Below, piece after piece: positions 1 to 12,326 of a DNA stretch of 64,000 bases (within the stretch, counting starts at the first letter, position 1; each line of letters opens with the position of its first letter). The position numbers were made by a program, and so were the translations under genes. The DNA is from Bradysia coprophila (Eukaryota > Arthropoda > Insecta > Diptera > Sciaridae): positions 2,900,473 to 2,964,472 of the forward strand of contig NW_023503423.1 of assembly GCF_014529535.1 (NCBI RefSeq). Reading direction: 5' to 3'. The notes beneath the pieces are model-generated. The model did no database searches. It had not been told where the DNA came from and saw only the letters and a list, made by a program, of their open reading frames with translations.

Positions 1-483
1 TTTCGTGCTCATTCTCACATTCGGTCTTTACGCTCCGTATGGTGCACTAGGTGCACTACTTCATTACGTAATATCGGTCGATCAATTGAAAATTTGAGTT
101 TACTGTCGCAGTCTCTTGATCAAAGTTTTAAGACCTTTATCTGTAAGATGTCACTCAAGTTAGACCTCCCTCAAGGAATGGTTTAGGTTAAGCTGCTTAC
201 GCCTACACAGCCCAACACGAATTTTGTTTTTCAGAGTTGGGAGTACACATCTTATTAGCCAGTTAGCACCTAACTAGTGAAACCACAGAGGCTACGGTTT
301 TAGTGTCACATGACAAAAGACATCTAAAGATAAAATTTTTCTTTCTGTTGGAAATTTGACCGACCTGTAGGACACGTCAAGCCTTTCACTAAACATTTTA
401 TTTTTGAATTTAGTTTGTAATGAAACAACTTCATTTTGAGATCAATACTTATATCTTTTCTATAAGTGGGCCTTCCTTTGGGC

Positions 484-707
484 TCATGCAATAATGACGT
501 CTACATTTTTCAGTGCTGCCAGTAGATTCAAATCATCAATAGATCGAGAAAGATGTATTTTAAGAAGTGAAAGATGTGTTTTATCCCATTTATCAGTGGG
601 TATATTTAGGGGGTAGAACACACACACTTCCTAAAATGCATTTGTCTCTGCCTGTTTATGATTTTAATCTACTGGCACTGAAAAATGTGGTCGTCAATAT
701 TGCATGA
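484..707. repeat. Inverted-repeat element (foldback MITE-like)
   Basis: The left arm, about 484-537, starts TCATGCAATA and contains ACATTTTTCAGTG. It is the reverse complement, with a few mismatches and small gaps, of the right arm at about 658-707, which ends TATTGCATGA. The spacer is about 120 bp. No clean target duplication was found, so the class is unresolved. Confidence 0.6.
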
Positions 708-1931
708 CTCTCGGTTCAGAGTGATATCATTATTAGTCAAATTAGTTAAGAATTTTTAATCAAATGAGCATATCTGATTGCTAATGCGGCTTGAACAAGA
801 ACTCGTAAATATGCGGCGTAAGTTCCGATCGCACTCTAGTAAGTTCAGAATTATCATTCCTAAAAAAGATAGAAAAGATTTTTTTTGTCTTAAACTATTT
901 TCCGAACTAAATGCAATGTCTAAAACGTAAGATACCGGTCGCGTAATGTGCGTTAATGAAAAGTCATTTTTATTTGAATTGGACATGTTTACCGCACTCA
1001 CATTCCATTATATCATTACGATTATTACCGAAAATTGACCGAAGGGTTAGCGGTCACATTTGCACAGTTGGATTCGAATGGTGGTCCGTATTTACCTTAC
1101 AGGTGGTAACTGAATTTCCCATTCGAACAAATGAAATTTTAATTTCAAATTCTGAAATTGTTATCCAATCATCGCTGAACCAAAAAAAAAAAAAAACTGG
1201 CCCAGCAATGGCAATGCAATAATGGGTGACGTTTTGATATTTATAGAAATAAAAATGGAATTTCTGCATGAGAGATTTCACTGGTAACGGAACGTTGATC
1301 CGCTGTGACGAGTATTTGGTTTCCAGGCGTTAAGTCGGTGTAAATAATAATTACGAATGCGCGATTTGCAATGCTTACATATTTGTAATGTTTGAATGCT
1401 TAGCAAAGCAGAACTATACTTCGGTTGGAATGGCAATGTGCAATGTGTTTTTTGTTGTTTTTCCGCTGCTGGATGTGTTTTATGGGAATTTTTGATTTAA
1501 TAAAAGAAATGCGGGCTCTCTGTATCGATTGTTATTCTGCGGTTTTGTGCCGCTTCATTATGGATTTTGCTTTGTGTTCCTCATTCTTTCGTAGAAAACT
1601 TAAGGTTTTGCTACGAAAAGAGGGAATTTGGGAGAATATTTTTGTATCTTTGGAAACAGCCTGTGAATCGGGGACTACCACAGAACTGGTAATGCCACCG
1701 TCCCACTCCCAGTGCGAAAATGTCTGTTTTAAGACCGCACAGCGTTCATTTTTCACATAAATAAATTATGATGTTACTCGTAGCTACAGTCTAGACTGTA
1801 GAGATTGGACTGTTGTTTCTTGTTTAGGATTCCCTAATCCGTTCGATCCTACATGGTTTGGGAGACAATTGTCTTTTTGTCTAAAAAAAAGTTGGGCGAT
1901 ACGTTTTGAAGGAGCAGGGAGTTGCAGGAGT

Positions 1932-2354
1932 TAGGGCTCGGAACAGATCAGATCAATCTGAATTTTTTTCAGATTGATCTGAAATTTACCCGATCTGAAT
2001 CTGATCCGAAAATTTTGATCTGATCTGGTTCTGATCTGAAATCTGAAGACTCGAATCTGATCTGATCTGATCCAATCTGAATGATCTGAAGCAATCTGAA
2101 GTCCCAAGAAATATTTTTGATTTTATTTGTTCCTGTGCACTCGCGGAGCCCAGCAGGTCAAGATTTTCTAATAATCAGATTGATCCGAAAATTTCCAAAT
2201 TGAAATTTTCAGTTCTGTCATCAGATCTGCTTCCAATTTTCAGATTTCAGATCAGATCAGATCGAGCCGCCAGAGATCTGGATCTAAATCTGAAATTTTC
2301 AGATCGCCTTTTTTCAGATTCAGATCAGATCAGAACGATCTGTTTCGAGCCCTA
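1932..2354. mobile_element. Non-autonomous hAT-like element, 8-bp TSD GCAGGAGT
   Basis: The termini are TAGGGCTCGGAACAG on the left and CTGTTTCGAGCCCTA on the right, an inverted repeat with one mismatch. A perfect 8-bp direct repeat GCAGGAGT flanks it (1924-1931 and 2355-2362). The interior is dense in overlapping GATCTGA/TCAGATC words on both strands. An 8-bp duplication and a terminus of the form YARNG are hAT features. There is no coding capacity, so this is a MITE of about 423 bp. A paralogous repeat near 30.8 kb looks like the unoccupied site. Confidence 0.85.
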
Positions 2355-2864
2355 GCAGGAGTGGACCAAGAAAACTCCCATTCAAACAGTATTTTCGTTT
2401 AATTTCGTTTAATTTATTGTAATTTCATCCACTTGAAATGTACTGGAGAATCACATGAAAGGTATCTAGTGCTCCTCTTTCATTGAGAAGAATGTGTAGG
2501 ATTCAACTATAGCCAGAGCTATATTTGAACGCTAGAATGCATATTTCCTGACTAGGTCCTTCTAACGAGCCCTCAGTTAAATAGCTGTTTTGCTAACATG
2601 TGGATGGACTTTTCGCGCAATAGATGTGAAGATTGTCAACCCGAGGCGAAGCCGACATTATTTGCCATTTTTAGCCGTTGAGACTCGATTTGTTGAAACT
2701 GGAGGCACTTTTCGCTTTATGCAGCGCTACAGCACAATCAAAATGGTTAAATTTTCTCCTATTTTCTTAAACTCATCGAGACCGTTCCAACATGTATAAA
2801 TCGGTAAAAAAGAATGTTTTGAAAGCCAATGTGCATTCAGTCAGTGCAAACAGAGACACCCTTA

Positions 2865-4339
2865 CAGAGCCTAATATTTGGGAATCGTTTTTGAGAATTT
2901 TTGGGAATTTAGGGAATTTTTGGGAATTTTGGGAATTTTTGGGAATTTTGGGAATTTTTGGGAATTTTGGAAATTAATTCCCAAAAATTGCCTAAAATTC
3001 CCAAAAAAATTTCTTTTCTTTGCATTTTTATAATTAAATGCTCGTAAAAGATCAGGAAAAGTTCAAAAACCTCTAAAAACTATGAACAAGCAAATTTTAG
3101 GAATTTTAGTGAACTTTTGAGAATTGGTTCCCAAATATTATGCTCTGAAGAAGGATATAATTCTTGTCGATGTACTCGCACCAGCCAGGGCGTATACTCT
3201 ACTTGTAGGTCTCTCCAAAGCAACACTACAATAATTTAAGAGCAATCTACACTCCGACTCCCTATATTTTTGAAAAAAGTGGCCTCATCGTTTGGTGCCA
3301 GAAAATATAAGGTTTCGATAGCCACTGGAATTGTCCAGATTGATGTAGTGTACTGAGAAAAGACTCAAAACTCCTAAAATTTGTGTTTTTTGTGATATTT
3401 TTTGGACTTTTGAGTTTTCTCGGCGTAGACTGCATCAATTTTGACAATAAACCGCGAGCGTTAGTCCATTTTATTTTTATTTCAATGAACACATCAAAAA
3501 CACACTGAAAATGTATATTGATATTGGAAAAGTGGAATTTGAAATTCTTAATTTCAGTTTAAAAAGCCGCTCCAATTTTCAAAAAATCTCGCGCTTGAAA
3601 AAACAAAACAATTTCGTGACTTAACCAATTGGGATGTTTTATTTGTTGACAGTTTGTTTTAATTGTGATCACCGAGATAACCAAAAAACCAACACTAACA
3701 AACAAAATATTCCTATCAGCTGACAGATACCTAATATCCCATTTCGATTCTTTAGAGTTTCCGTACGTGAGTTCATCATGGCAGTGATTTTTTTCATTAA
3801 TTTCTATAAAAAAATAGAAAAAGTTTCTATAACAAAACTAAACTTTTATTAAAAAAGGCTCGCGGTTTATTCTGGTGGCTATCGAAACTTTATATGTTGT
3901 GGCACCAAACGATGAAACCACTTTTTTCAAAAAATATTCTAATAAGAAGCTATCATCGAAAATGTTTTTCATAGAAGGTCGGAGTGTGGACTGCTCTTAA
4001 AATAATTATTTTTGAGTTATAGCCGCAAAAAGGTTTTCACCTTTGAACACTTTAACCGAAAATTTAAAAAAATGTTCGAAAAAAATGAAAGATACGATTC
4101 TCTAGAATTGAAGACGAATCTATCACTTCTTAAAATCGGAGACCACTTGTTCCCCTATCACCATCACCTCCAGTTTTGGCGATATGCCGCTTAAGCTCAA
4201 TTATATTCAATATGTTCTGAAATATTTGTTGTTGTTTTTTGGGAATTTTTGAGAATTTTTGGGAATTTTAGAGAATTTTAGGGAATTTTAGGGAATTTTG
4301 GGAATTTAGAGAATTAATTCCCAAATATTAGGGCTCTGC
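2865..4339. mobile_element. Non-autonomous hAT-like element, CAGAGCC family (long copy)
   Basis: It begins CAGAGCCTAATATTTGGGAA and ends with the inverted complement (one extra G) at 4318-4338. It is flanked by an imperfect duplication, caccctta (2857-2864) and gaccctta (4340-4347). Both ends carry runs of GGGAATTTT. Inside, about 3240-3480 is an inverted, diverged copy of about 3850-4000, so much of the element can fold back. Its right half matches the shorter copy at 42780-43537 closely. No transposase is visible. Confidence 0.8.
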
Positions 4340-5716
4340 GACCCTTATCTTGTTTTAATTACGTAGGTGCTATTTGTAGTCTGGTATAAGAATAGTCTTT
4401 GAATTCTACACATTCTTTTTGATGGAAAGGAAACATGGTGCTCCGAGCACCACACATCAATAAAATACCTTTCACGTTCATCTCCACTGGAGTGTTTTTC
4501 AAGTTGAAGGAATTGTAATAAATTACGAAAATATTAAAGTGATGGTCTAAGAGGTGGTTTTTTGTCAATTCCCGCAGCTCCCCTGTTAAACATTTACTTC
4601 TCCTTCGTAGTCTCCAGTGTACCAAGGAACATCTACAGTAAACCGTTGGTTTTGTTTAGACACCCGAAACAAAAAACAACAAACATCCTCAAACACTTCC
4701 GCTCGGTTAAAGGGTTGAAAAACCTCACAGAAACATTCTTCGACTAACAATAAACAGAAATTTTTATTGGATTAATTCATGTTATTCATGCAATCAAAAT
4801 TCGCCATCATCACTCTCTGTATTCGTGGAACACTGTTTATTTGAGTACGTCGGTACGTGACTGGGAAAAATCAGTTGTTACCTTGGCTTTTACAAAGAAA
4901 TAATTTTTTTTTCTTAATTATTTGCACTAAATTGTAATGGCACACCGACAAACGGCTCTTTTTGTTCAGTTTTTCTACTCTCATTCAGTTCTCCAGAGTT
5001 CGTTAGTTTTAATTTGATTATTAAAACATTCTTTTGGCGAATAGCAAAAAAAATTATTTTAATTTTAATTCTCACAAAAACAAACAGACAAAAACAACAC
5101 ACAAAATTTATATTCCAAGATCCCAAGACAATAACATAAATCAAAACGTTATGTGTACGTACATGTGTTCTCTTTATGGAACAGATTCGTAGCGTCGATT
5201 ACAAACGTTTTGCCTCGAAAAACTATGCATTACAACACTTTCTTGAGTCGTGTCTCGATTCTCTGTGTTGTTTTCTTTTCATGTTTTTTTCTTAGAATTT
5301 CAATGTTTGTACACAAAGTGAATTGGTTTTATGGTTGGTGGTATCTACATTAACGTACAATCGATTCTGGAAACCAAATTATCTACTGAATGTATACGAA
5401 AGTAGATCAAAGTGGTTCGTTACTTTCTTTGACTGACTGTAGTTTGTCTTATCTTTTTCAATTTTTTTTTTTTTTGAAATTGAACCACGTACGGCATACT
5501 TCACAGTACATGCGTGACCAACAACAAATTAATTTATGCGAATTCTGATGTAGTCATTTGCGTAACGCAAACCTTGAAGCTACCCAGTTTACATTCTAAA
5601 GTGTTTGATTTTACATTCTGGCCGATCCAACGCCTGAATGTAAGTAACGTCAAATTCATTCGTTTTGCGCAATTATAGTTACAGATGAATTCTGGTTTAA
5701 ATAAAAGCTACAGCTA

Positions 5717-5913
5717 CAGTCAAAGGCAGTCAATTTGATCCACACATACAATCAAAACGGTTTATACTTGTTTATACGGTTGAAGCTGCTACACGCACGC
5801 GCATGATAGTGGTAAAACCGTATAAAGACGTATAAACGGTGCTGATTGTTTGTATGGATCAGCGGAAAAACAGCTGAAGCTAATTTATGCTGAAAATTGA
5901 CTGCCTTCGACTG
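5717..5913. mobile_element. Tc1/mariner-like MITE, TA target
   Basis: A 20-bp terminal inverted repeat with one mismatch, CAGTCAAAGGCAGTCAATTT, is directly flanked by TA on both sides (5715-5716 and 5914-5915). TA duplication and a CAGT start are typical of Tc1/mariner derivatives. The 197-bp interior has no ORF. Confidence 0.75.
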
Positions 5914-7003
5914 TACTTTAACAAACAATGTCATTCAGCATATTTTCTGACACCTTTAGCATGTAATGAAAAGGATAAGTTGAAGGCAAAGCCGATGTCA
6001 ACAATCACACGAAATTATGAATTTTTGATTTCTACCCCAAGTTTTGTGCTTTGATTTACCAAAAAAAATTCTCTTGTTTTCCCCAATAGTGTAATAAGCC
6101 ATTTTCAGCCCAAGTGGAATAAAAAGCATGAAAACAATTTTCAGCAATTTGATTGTCTCAGGAATATGAAAAGTTCAGTGTCAGTGATCATTGACCTCGA
6201 CTTCGCCTCTATCGGTCAAATGTCCACAATTCTATTGGAACCGAGACTTATTACTGCGATTGTTACTGGGCTGATTTAATAATCGTACACCGTAATCGTA
6301 TACGTTTAGAATTGTTTGTCTTACATTCACCACAAATAGTAGATTACATTGCTTGCTGCGAAAGTAATTCATTACATGAGATAAAAATATTGTAATAAAA
6401 AGCTTCGTCTTCGACATCAACAAACGCGACACTGTCGAATTACAGTTACCAAAGTTTGTTGCTAAAAAGAAACACTTATAAGCAGTCGTATGTCACAAAG
6501 TTCTTTCCGAATTTATGAATGATACTGCTACGATCCATATTCTGTTTTATTGCCTACCGATGCGAAAGTTGACCATCACAAAGAAATGCACGTAAAAAGA
6601 ACCGAAAATATTCATCTTGTAAATGGATCGTTTTCGCAGGGGACGAACTGGTATATAATGGGCAACTTTCGCTGGGACAGTCAAACACAATACATCACTG
6701 TCTTGCTGGGACATTTTTCTGTTGGGAGGTGAGGGAAGGTTTTATTTCGAGCGGAAGACGAACGAACAAAATATTGCAACAGTCCAGCAGATCAGAATGG
6801 ATTGGATACGCGAAGGTTACTGAAGCCATTCATTGAAACAAAATCAAATTAATCGTTTATCATGAATCCTTGAGGCAACATTTAGAAATAAAGTCCGCAA
6901 TTCAGTGTTATCAGTGATTTAAGACAAGACAAGCAATGCAACACTCATATGCGGACGTCCTAAACGGATGTTCCCTAAAAGAAAACGCTGAGTGGCGACC
7001 ATG

Positions 7004-7099
7004 CTGCCGTAATTTGCATAAGAAACTTAGTGAAAAATGTAAACAAAAGAATTCTTTTGTTTAAAATTTACACTAAGTTTCTTATTCAAATTAAGGCAG
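7004..7099. repeat. 96-bp near-perfect palindrome
   Basis: The sequence from CTGCCGTAATTTG to CAAATTAAGGCAG is an inverted repeat around aagaattctt with almost no loop and few mismatches. It could be a very small foldback element or a cruciform-forming site. No target duplication is clear. Confidence 0.65.
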
Positions 7100-7141
7100 A
7101 ATGTTTGCGTCAAAAGTTAAGTTGGCACTATCTGCTCTTAA

Positions 7142-7538
7142 GAGCGTTCACCCCATTGCAAATTTGTAGCCTACATTTAGGCGGAAAAATATTCGTTTTT
7201 TGATGATTTCTCTGAACCAAAATCTTTTTTTGAAAAAGTAAAACCATTAAAGCACGCAAAAATGTGTTACTTTCGAAAGAAAAATTGGCTTGTGGGTCAT
7301 AAGTTAACACACTTGGAGAAACCTTTGCAAAAATCATAAATTTACACATTTGCAAAGGTTCCTCCAAGTGGGATAAGTTATCACCCACAAACCAATTTTT
7401 GCTTTGAAAGTAACACATTTTTGCGTGCTTTAATGGCTTTACTTTTTCGAAAAAAGATTTTGGCTCAGAGAAATCATCAAAAAACGATTATTTTTGCGCC
7501 CAAATGTAGGCTAAAAATTTGCCAAGGGGTGAACGCTC
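7142..7538. mobile_element. Foldback element, TTAA target site (copy 1)
   Basis: The element starts GAGCGTTCACCCC and ends GGGGTGAACGCTC, and has TTAA on both sides (7138-7141 and 7539-7542). It is almost wholly palindromic with a small central loop near 7335-7352. Both arms contain a GCCTACATTT / AAATGTAGGC block that also occurs at the same place in the 56060-56457 element. TTAA duplication is the piggyBac signature, but no piggyBac terminal motif or transposase is seen, so the class is inferred. Confidence 0.75.
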
Positions 7539-8664
7539 TTAATACTTTTGTTGAAAAGAAATTTTTTATCGCTGAAAATCAACGAAAAGTCTTCTCTTCA
7601 GCGCTGTAAACCAACGTAAACTCTCATTTAAATTTCAATTAAATCAAGCCACGCGTCTGTTCGCGTTATATCGATGTATGTTGCTACACGTGATATGACT
7701 GTTAATATTCTCATCTAATTCGATTCGATTAAAATTTATCTATTCGTCGATCTGTACAGTCAATTTCGTTGGAAATTAATGTTTCGATCCAAACATGGCA
7801 TTGTAAAATGTCGAGAATGTTTTCTTGTGTATAATGTACATCGGATTGGGAATCATTTTCATTTTTTTTATCTAATTGTCATTCAAAAATTCATTTTTTT
7901 CATTCTTAAAGAGCTACGATATTCATTCTAAGATATTTTTATGACGCACACGATATGATATGACACGATAATCGGTTTTTTTTTTCTTTAAATTTATTTT
8001 CGTTTTATAAAATGAATAATAAATTTTAAAATGTGTGTGGATTCCAGCTGGGTGAATGGAATGATAAATCAAAAAAAAAAAAAACGAGTCAATTAACAAT
8101 AATCATTGCGGGTAATGGGACATAAAACACCAACAAAGGATGGTGATTTGTGATGGAACGGACGTCTTTTGGGAATTTTGTGGTCGTTTCTCTTGTGAGA
8201 TCAGTGACAAAGTGGTACGAAACATTTGAATGGCTTGAAGACAGATTTCTTTCCAATCGGTGGAGAGATTAATTTTTTGTAAATTTTAAGATTTTGTTGG
8301 CTAAGAGCAATCTAGGGATTCGTGCCAAAAAAAAATAGATTCCCTTTAGGCGTCCAGACGAAAAGTTCTAGGGACTCCAAACTTGTCATCATGACTATTG
8401 AGGAAAAATTTAAATTTGTTTTCATTTTTATGCGTTATTTGACGCATGATTTTTTGTCGATTGCGCCGTGGATGGATTTTTTAAAGGGCAAAACATTTTT
8501 CTAACGCGTGAACATTTTTGATGCGTGAAAATATTTTTTGAGTAAAATTGTTTTTCGAAGTCTTTGAGAGAAAAATATTTGAATATTTTGAAATTAAAGT
8601 AGTCCCGAGCGAAGCCAGGAGAGTACCAGTTCTTCATCTAATTTTTCACATTTAATCGTTTCAG

Positions 8665-11592
8665 TCACGTGCTTTGCCAAGCAACTCATCACCCTTCAAG
8701 CGATGGGGACAATCGTCATTTCGATCACGATCGAATGAAACCCGGACGCCAGTCCAACGACGTCCTTCTTCACTGGCAGCATCCGAGAGTGACGTTTATT
8801 CAAAGGTAAGCCTTTGGACATTTTCCATTTGCTTCGTTCCTCAACGAATTTTGTTACACAATTTTCCAGTCCATTGACGATGACGCCGATTCGTTGCGTA
8901 GTCGCAGTGATCTAACCAATGCGACCCACAACATCAATGGAGTGACAGCATGGGGTGCAGCGTTCGAGAGATTATTGGAAGATCCGGCCGGGCTGCACAC
9001 ATTCGCCGAATTTTTGAAGAAGGAATTTTCGGCCGAAAATATTTATTTTTGGACATCGTGCGAACGCTATCGTTACATGGACGAGACTGAACGGGCAAGG
9101 GAGGCTACTCAGATATTCGCAAAGCATTTGGGTGTTGGGGCGCCAGAGCCAGGTAAATCTAAGAAATGTTCGAATCGTTGAGTTGTTGACTTCAATTTTC
9201 TGATTTTATCAAAATAGTGAACGTGGATTCTCAAGCCCGAACGACAGCTCAAGACAATTTACAAAAGGCTGAATGTGATCTCTTCATGCAGGTATGTTCA
9301 TCAGATGAAATGACGAAACTTCGGCTCAACAAAATTAATTTCGGTTCTCTCTCTCTCTCTCTCGCACTCAAGGCTCAGAAACAGATTTTCAATTTGATGA
9401 AGTTCGACAGCTATCAGCGCTTCATCAGATCTGATTTGTACAAGAGCTGTCTGGACGCCGAAGCGAAAAAACTACCTCTACCGTATCCAGGCGATCAGTT
9501 AGACGCCGGTCTACGAACGCACTTAGTCAGTCCATTATCGACCAAGTTAAAGAAATCGCTAAGCAATGCTGAAGATCGCCGCAGAAAGTCACTGTTGCCA
9601 TGGCACCGCAAAGTTCGTTGTAAATCAAAAGATCGCGGGGACGAACTTCGAAAAGAGGCACAAGTTATTGGTGGCTCTGGGACGCTGAAGGTGACTCATT
9701 CTGGCAGTGATTTGCACAGTTCCAGAAGTTCGTTGTCCAGGTAACATGAGTATAAATTGCAGTTCGTTCGGCCAATTGTCTAAATTGTCGTCTGCCTTTC
9801 CAGCTTCGATGCTGCTATTTCATGTCGCACAAACAATCAAAACGATTGCGACGAAAGTAAGAGCTCATTGTGTCGTGTGATATTGACGGATGGAGCGACT
9901 ACCATTGTCCAAACAAAGCCCAGCGAAAACATTCGAGAATTGGTGGAACGTTTGTTGGAGAAACGCGGTATCACATATCATGCGTACGAGGGCTTCTTAG
10001 CGGGTAACAGCAAGCCATTAGATTTAGAGGGTCCGAGTGTTTCACTAGCCGGCAAGGAGATGTTAATCGAGCAACGAGTTGTCTTCAAATTGGATCTGCC
10101 TAATCGCAAAGTCATTTCGGTGAAGAGTAAACCCTGCAAAGCGTTGGGAGAGGTGTTGAGGCCGATTTTGCACAAGTACCATTATCGATTGGATTTGGTG
10201 CAAGTGGCCAGCAAGGAATATCCCGAATCGATTGACATGGCATTGCCGGTTACCGTGTGCGATGGACAGAGACTACAAATTACGTGCAAGCCAGGCGGTT
10301 AGTTGATTGAACGGATCCATGGTGACACTGTGCCTCATTCAATCATTGTACATTATTTCAGACTATCCCGTTGACATTCAACCGATAACCACATCACAGT
10401 CACCAAAAGTTCATAAGAAAGCCCATCAAATCGCCAACTCATCCACAAATCATGCAAACGCACCCACGCATCATTCAACATCAACATTTCACGATCCCCA
10501 CACGCACAAGAGCTTCAAACCCAATCTGCAACAGTGCCACTTGGATGAAATAACCAACAAGGTGTTCAACGAACTGTTGCAAGAGAAGGTTGACGCGCAC
10601 GCCCAGCACAATCCGTCACAATTGCGACCACTTTCCGATCACGGATCGATTCGATCGGATGATTTCGGCGGTTCGGAAACGAGTTCGGGAATATTCGGTC
10701 GATTGAAGCGGAGAGATTCCAATTTTCCGATCAGTCGAACGAATAAAGCCAAGAAAACCGTAGCGCCCAGTTCCATAGCCGGTTCGGATGATGGAGCGTC
10801 CGATGGAGTTAAGAAGCCGTTGATTGCAAAATGGAAAGCAGGTGTTAAGCTGCAAGTGACTGGCCGTACAGATAATCACGGTAAGTTCTCACATCCATGG
10901 CCTGACCATGGCCTGACCACATTGGTCCATCAGATCCACGAACATCATTTGAATTAACGAAACGTTATCTCTCACCACATCTAGACTTCCTGGAAGGCCT
11001 AAAACGCGCCCAACGCTTTCGCTTGGAGGATCAACGCGGCACAGAAATCAACTGTGAGCTGCCCGATTTCCTCAAAGACAAGGAAAATTTCGTCAACAAC
11101 AAGCTACGGAAAACCAAACCCGCAGAACCAGTTCCAATGGCACGCACTACATTCGAAGCAAGCTCAGTGCCTCTAGTTCGTCCACAACCCGCACCCAGAT
11201 ACTCAATAACCAAGAGTCCATCAACAACGTCCATTCAAAATGGTGACAATTCGTCAGCCACCAGTTTAACAAACAAACGACTCAGTCCGACAGCAGAAAA
11301 TGCACCCCACTACGACGCGAACAGCAGTGCGTACATGAATGCAAGTTTCACAAGTCAGATCAGCCAATGCGGATCGACAATCGATGAGTGCTGTTACGAC
11401 AGCAACACCGATTCAAGTAATCCACGCGGACCGCCACCGTTGCCACCGAAACCGAAAATTCTGCCAATCAAACCATCCAATTGGGGCCAAAGTCCGAACA
11501 AGTCCGATCGATCGCCACAGGATGAAATAGCTGGTGGCTTGGTGAAGCCCAGAAACATTTTTATGGATCAAGCGAGCAGTAGCTTTGTGTAG
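8665..11592 (+). CDS. loco: loco: RGS/RBD/GoLoco regulator of G-protein signalling (3' part)
   Basis: The 3' end of the insect RGS12/RGS14 homolog loco. Visible exons are 8665-8805, 8870-9152, 9218-9291, 9373-9740, 9804-10297, 10362-10880 and 10985-11592, all with GT-AG borders and matching phases, giving about 828 residues before TAG. Seen in order: Ser/Arg-rich segment; RGS domain at visible residues about 75-196 (motif WGAAFERLLEDPAG, then EFLKKEFSAENIYFW); two tandem Ras-binding-like domains, about 310-450; a GoLoco motif about 626-650 with RLEDQRGTEI; and a proline-rich PPPLPPKPK tail. The family accelerates GTP hydrolysis by Gi/o alpha subunits through RGS and binds GDP-bound Gi alpha through GoLoco at the plasma membrane. 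The first exon shown starts at an acceptor, so the N-terminus lies in an exon I could not identify or outside the window. An AATAAA sits 110 bp after the stop. Confidence 0.93.
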
Positions 11593-11701
11593 AATCAATA
11601 CAGTCAATCGAAGATTGACCGGAAGTAGTAGATTTAGGTGAATTGTGAAGCTAAATGGGATATTTATTGACAAAATTTAGTTCGATAAGTTTGTCTAGGA
11701 A

Positions 11702-11707
11702 AATAAA
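11702..11707 (+). terminator. Putative loco polyadenylation signal
   Basis: AATAAA in AT-rich DNA, 110 bp downstream of the loco stop codon and before the convergent Gr terminal exon at 11812. Confidence 0.5.
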
Positions 11708-11811
11708 ATTTTAATTTAACAATCGACGGCCTTTGATGTATGCGTTATGAGACGACAAAACACTGCCGGGAGGAATATACCACTCGGCCCACTCTGGTTT
11801 ACCGTTTCCAT

Positions 11812-12024
11812 TTACGAGGATTTGTACCGTGGAGTGAATTGAATGAAGAAAACCATGGAAGTTGTAATTGCAGTGCAGGCCTGTAATAAACCGAGTTTTA
11901 GCGGAACAAACGATAAGACGAGCACGCCGCTTACATCTCCCAAAATACTCAGATCCAAATTGAAGCATCCTTGCGCATGGAATATAATCGGTTCGTGTAG
12001 CAGTTGAAGCGAAAATGATTCGAT
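11812..12024 (-). pseudogene. Gustatory receptor 3' exons, detached
   Basis: Two Gr exons survive without the rest of their gene. The upstream piece, 11935-12024, keeps the conserved run ESFSLQLLHEP, in frame up to a GT donor (GGAGAT|gtaag). The last exon, 11812-11880, begins after an AG and encodes TTSMVFFIQFTPRY before TAA. This is the TYhhhhhQF signature of insect Grs with Tyr replaced by Ser. Just above 12024 the frame meets a stop, and the first half of that exon is missing. The missing half matches what is left at 16317-16389 of the neighbouring Gr pseudogene, so both pieces probably come from one gene split by the repeats at 12.0-16.3 kb. A separate decayed Gr is the alternative. Confidence 0.75.
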
Positions 12025-12326
12025 CTTGAGCGATTAGGGACTAAGGTTAGTTCATTTTCGGTGCAAATAAGAAAATGGGAATTTTGGTTGCAGTAGATGT
12101 GAGGTCCACTATCCACACTCGAGATACATTGGATTCGAAAAAGTCCCATTTCGTTACTTTCGTCCACTTTCACGTTTTTAATGTCACCACGAGTTACGAA
12201 ATGATATTTCATTTCACTCTAGTGAGGGAAAGTACGATATTTTGAAACTAAAATTGCGCTCGCAAAGCAGTCTTTCGTAATCCAATCTTGGGCTTCCTAT
12301 AGCCTCTTCAAGTAGTTGCAAAAAAA

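Larger units (their letters stand above)
1..8664. other. Gene-poor region 5' of / intronic to loco
   Basis: I see no convincing coding exon here. All open frames are short, AT-rich and without family motifs. The stretch holds several separately listed repeat elements (484-707, 1932-2354, 2865-4339, 5717-5913, 7004-7099, 7142-7538). The remaining pieces (1-483, 708-1931, 2363-2864, 4348-5716, 5914-7003, 7543-8664) are low-complexity AT-rich DNA with poly-A and poly-T runs. Because the first visible loco exon starts with a splice acceptor at 8664, part or all of this region may be a loco intron or lie upstream of an alternative first exon. That is inference. Confidence 0.6.

Noticed and set aside
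956-1760. Small open frames near the window start
   Set aside because: Short and overlapping on both strands, AT-rich composition, no motifs, no splice signals linking them to loco.
7128-7609. Two related open frames on opposite strands
   Set aside because: They are the two arms of a palindromic TTAA-flanked element, so the similar peptides reflect the inverted repeat.
10616-11673. Minus-strand frames across loco exons
   Set aside because: The plus strand has phased exons with RGS and GoLoco motifs; the antisense frames have no family features.
11949-12212. An 87-codon minus-strand frame
   Set aside because: The Gr homology (ESFSLQLLHEP) is in another frame of the same stretch; this frame has no similarity to anything I recognise.
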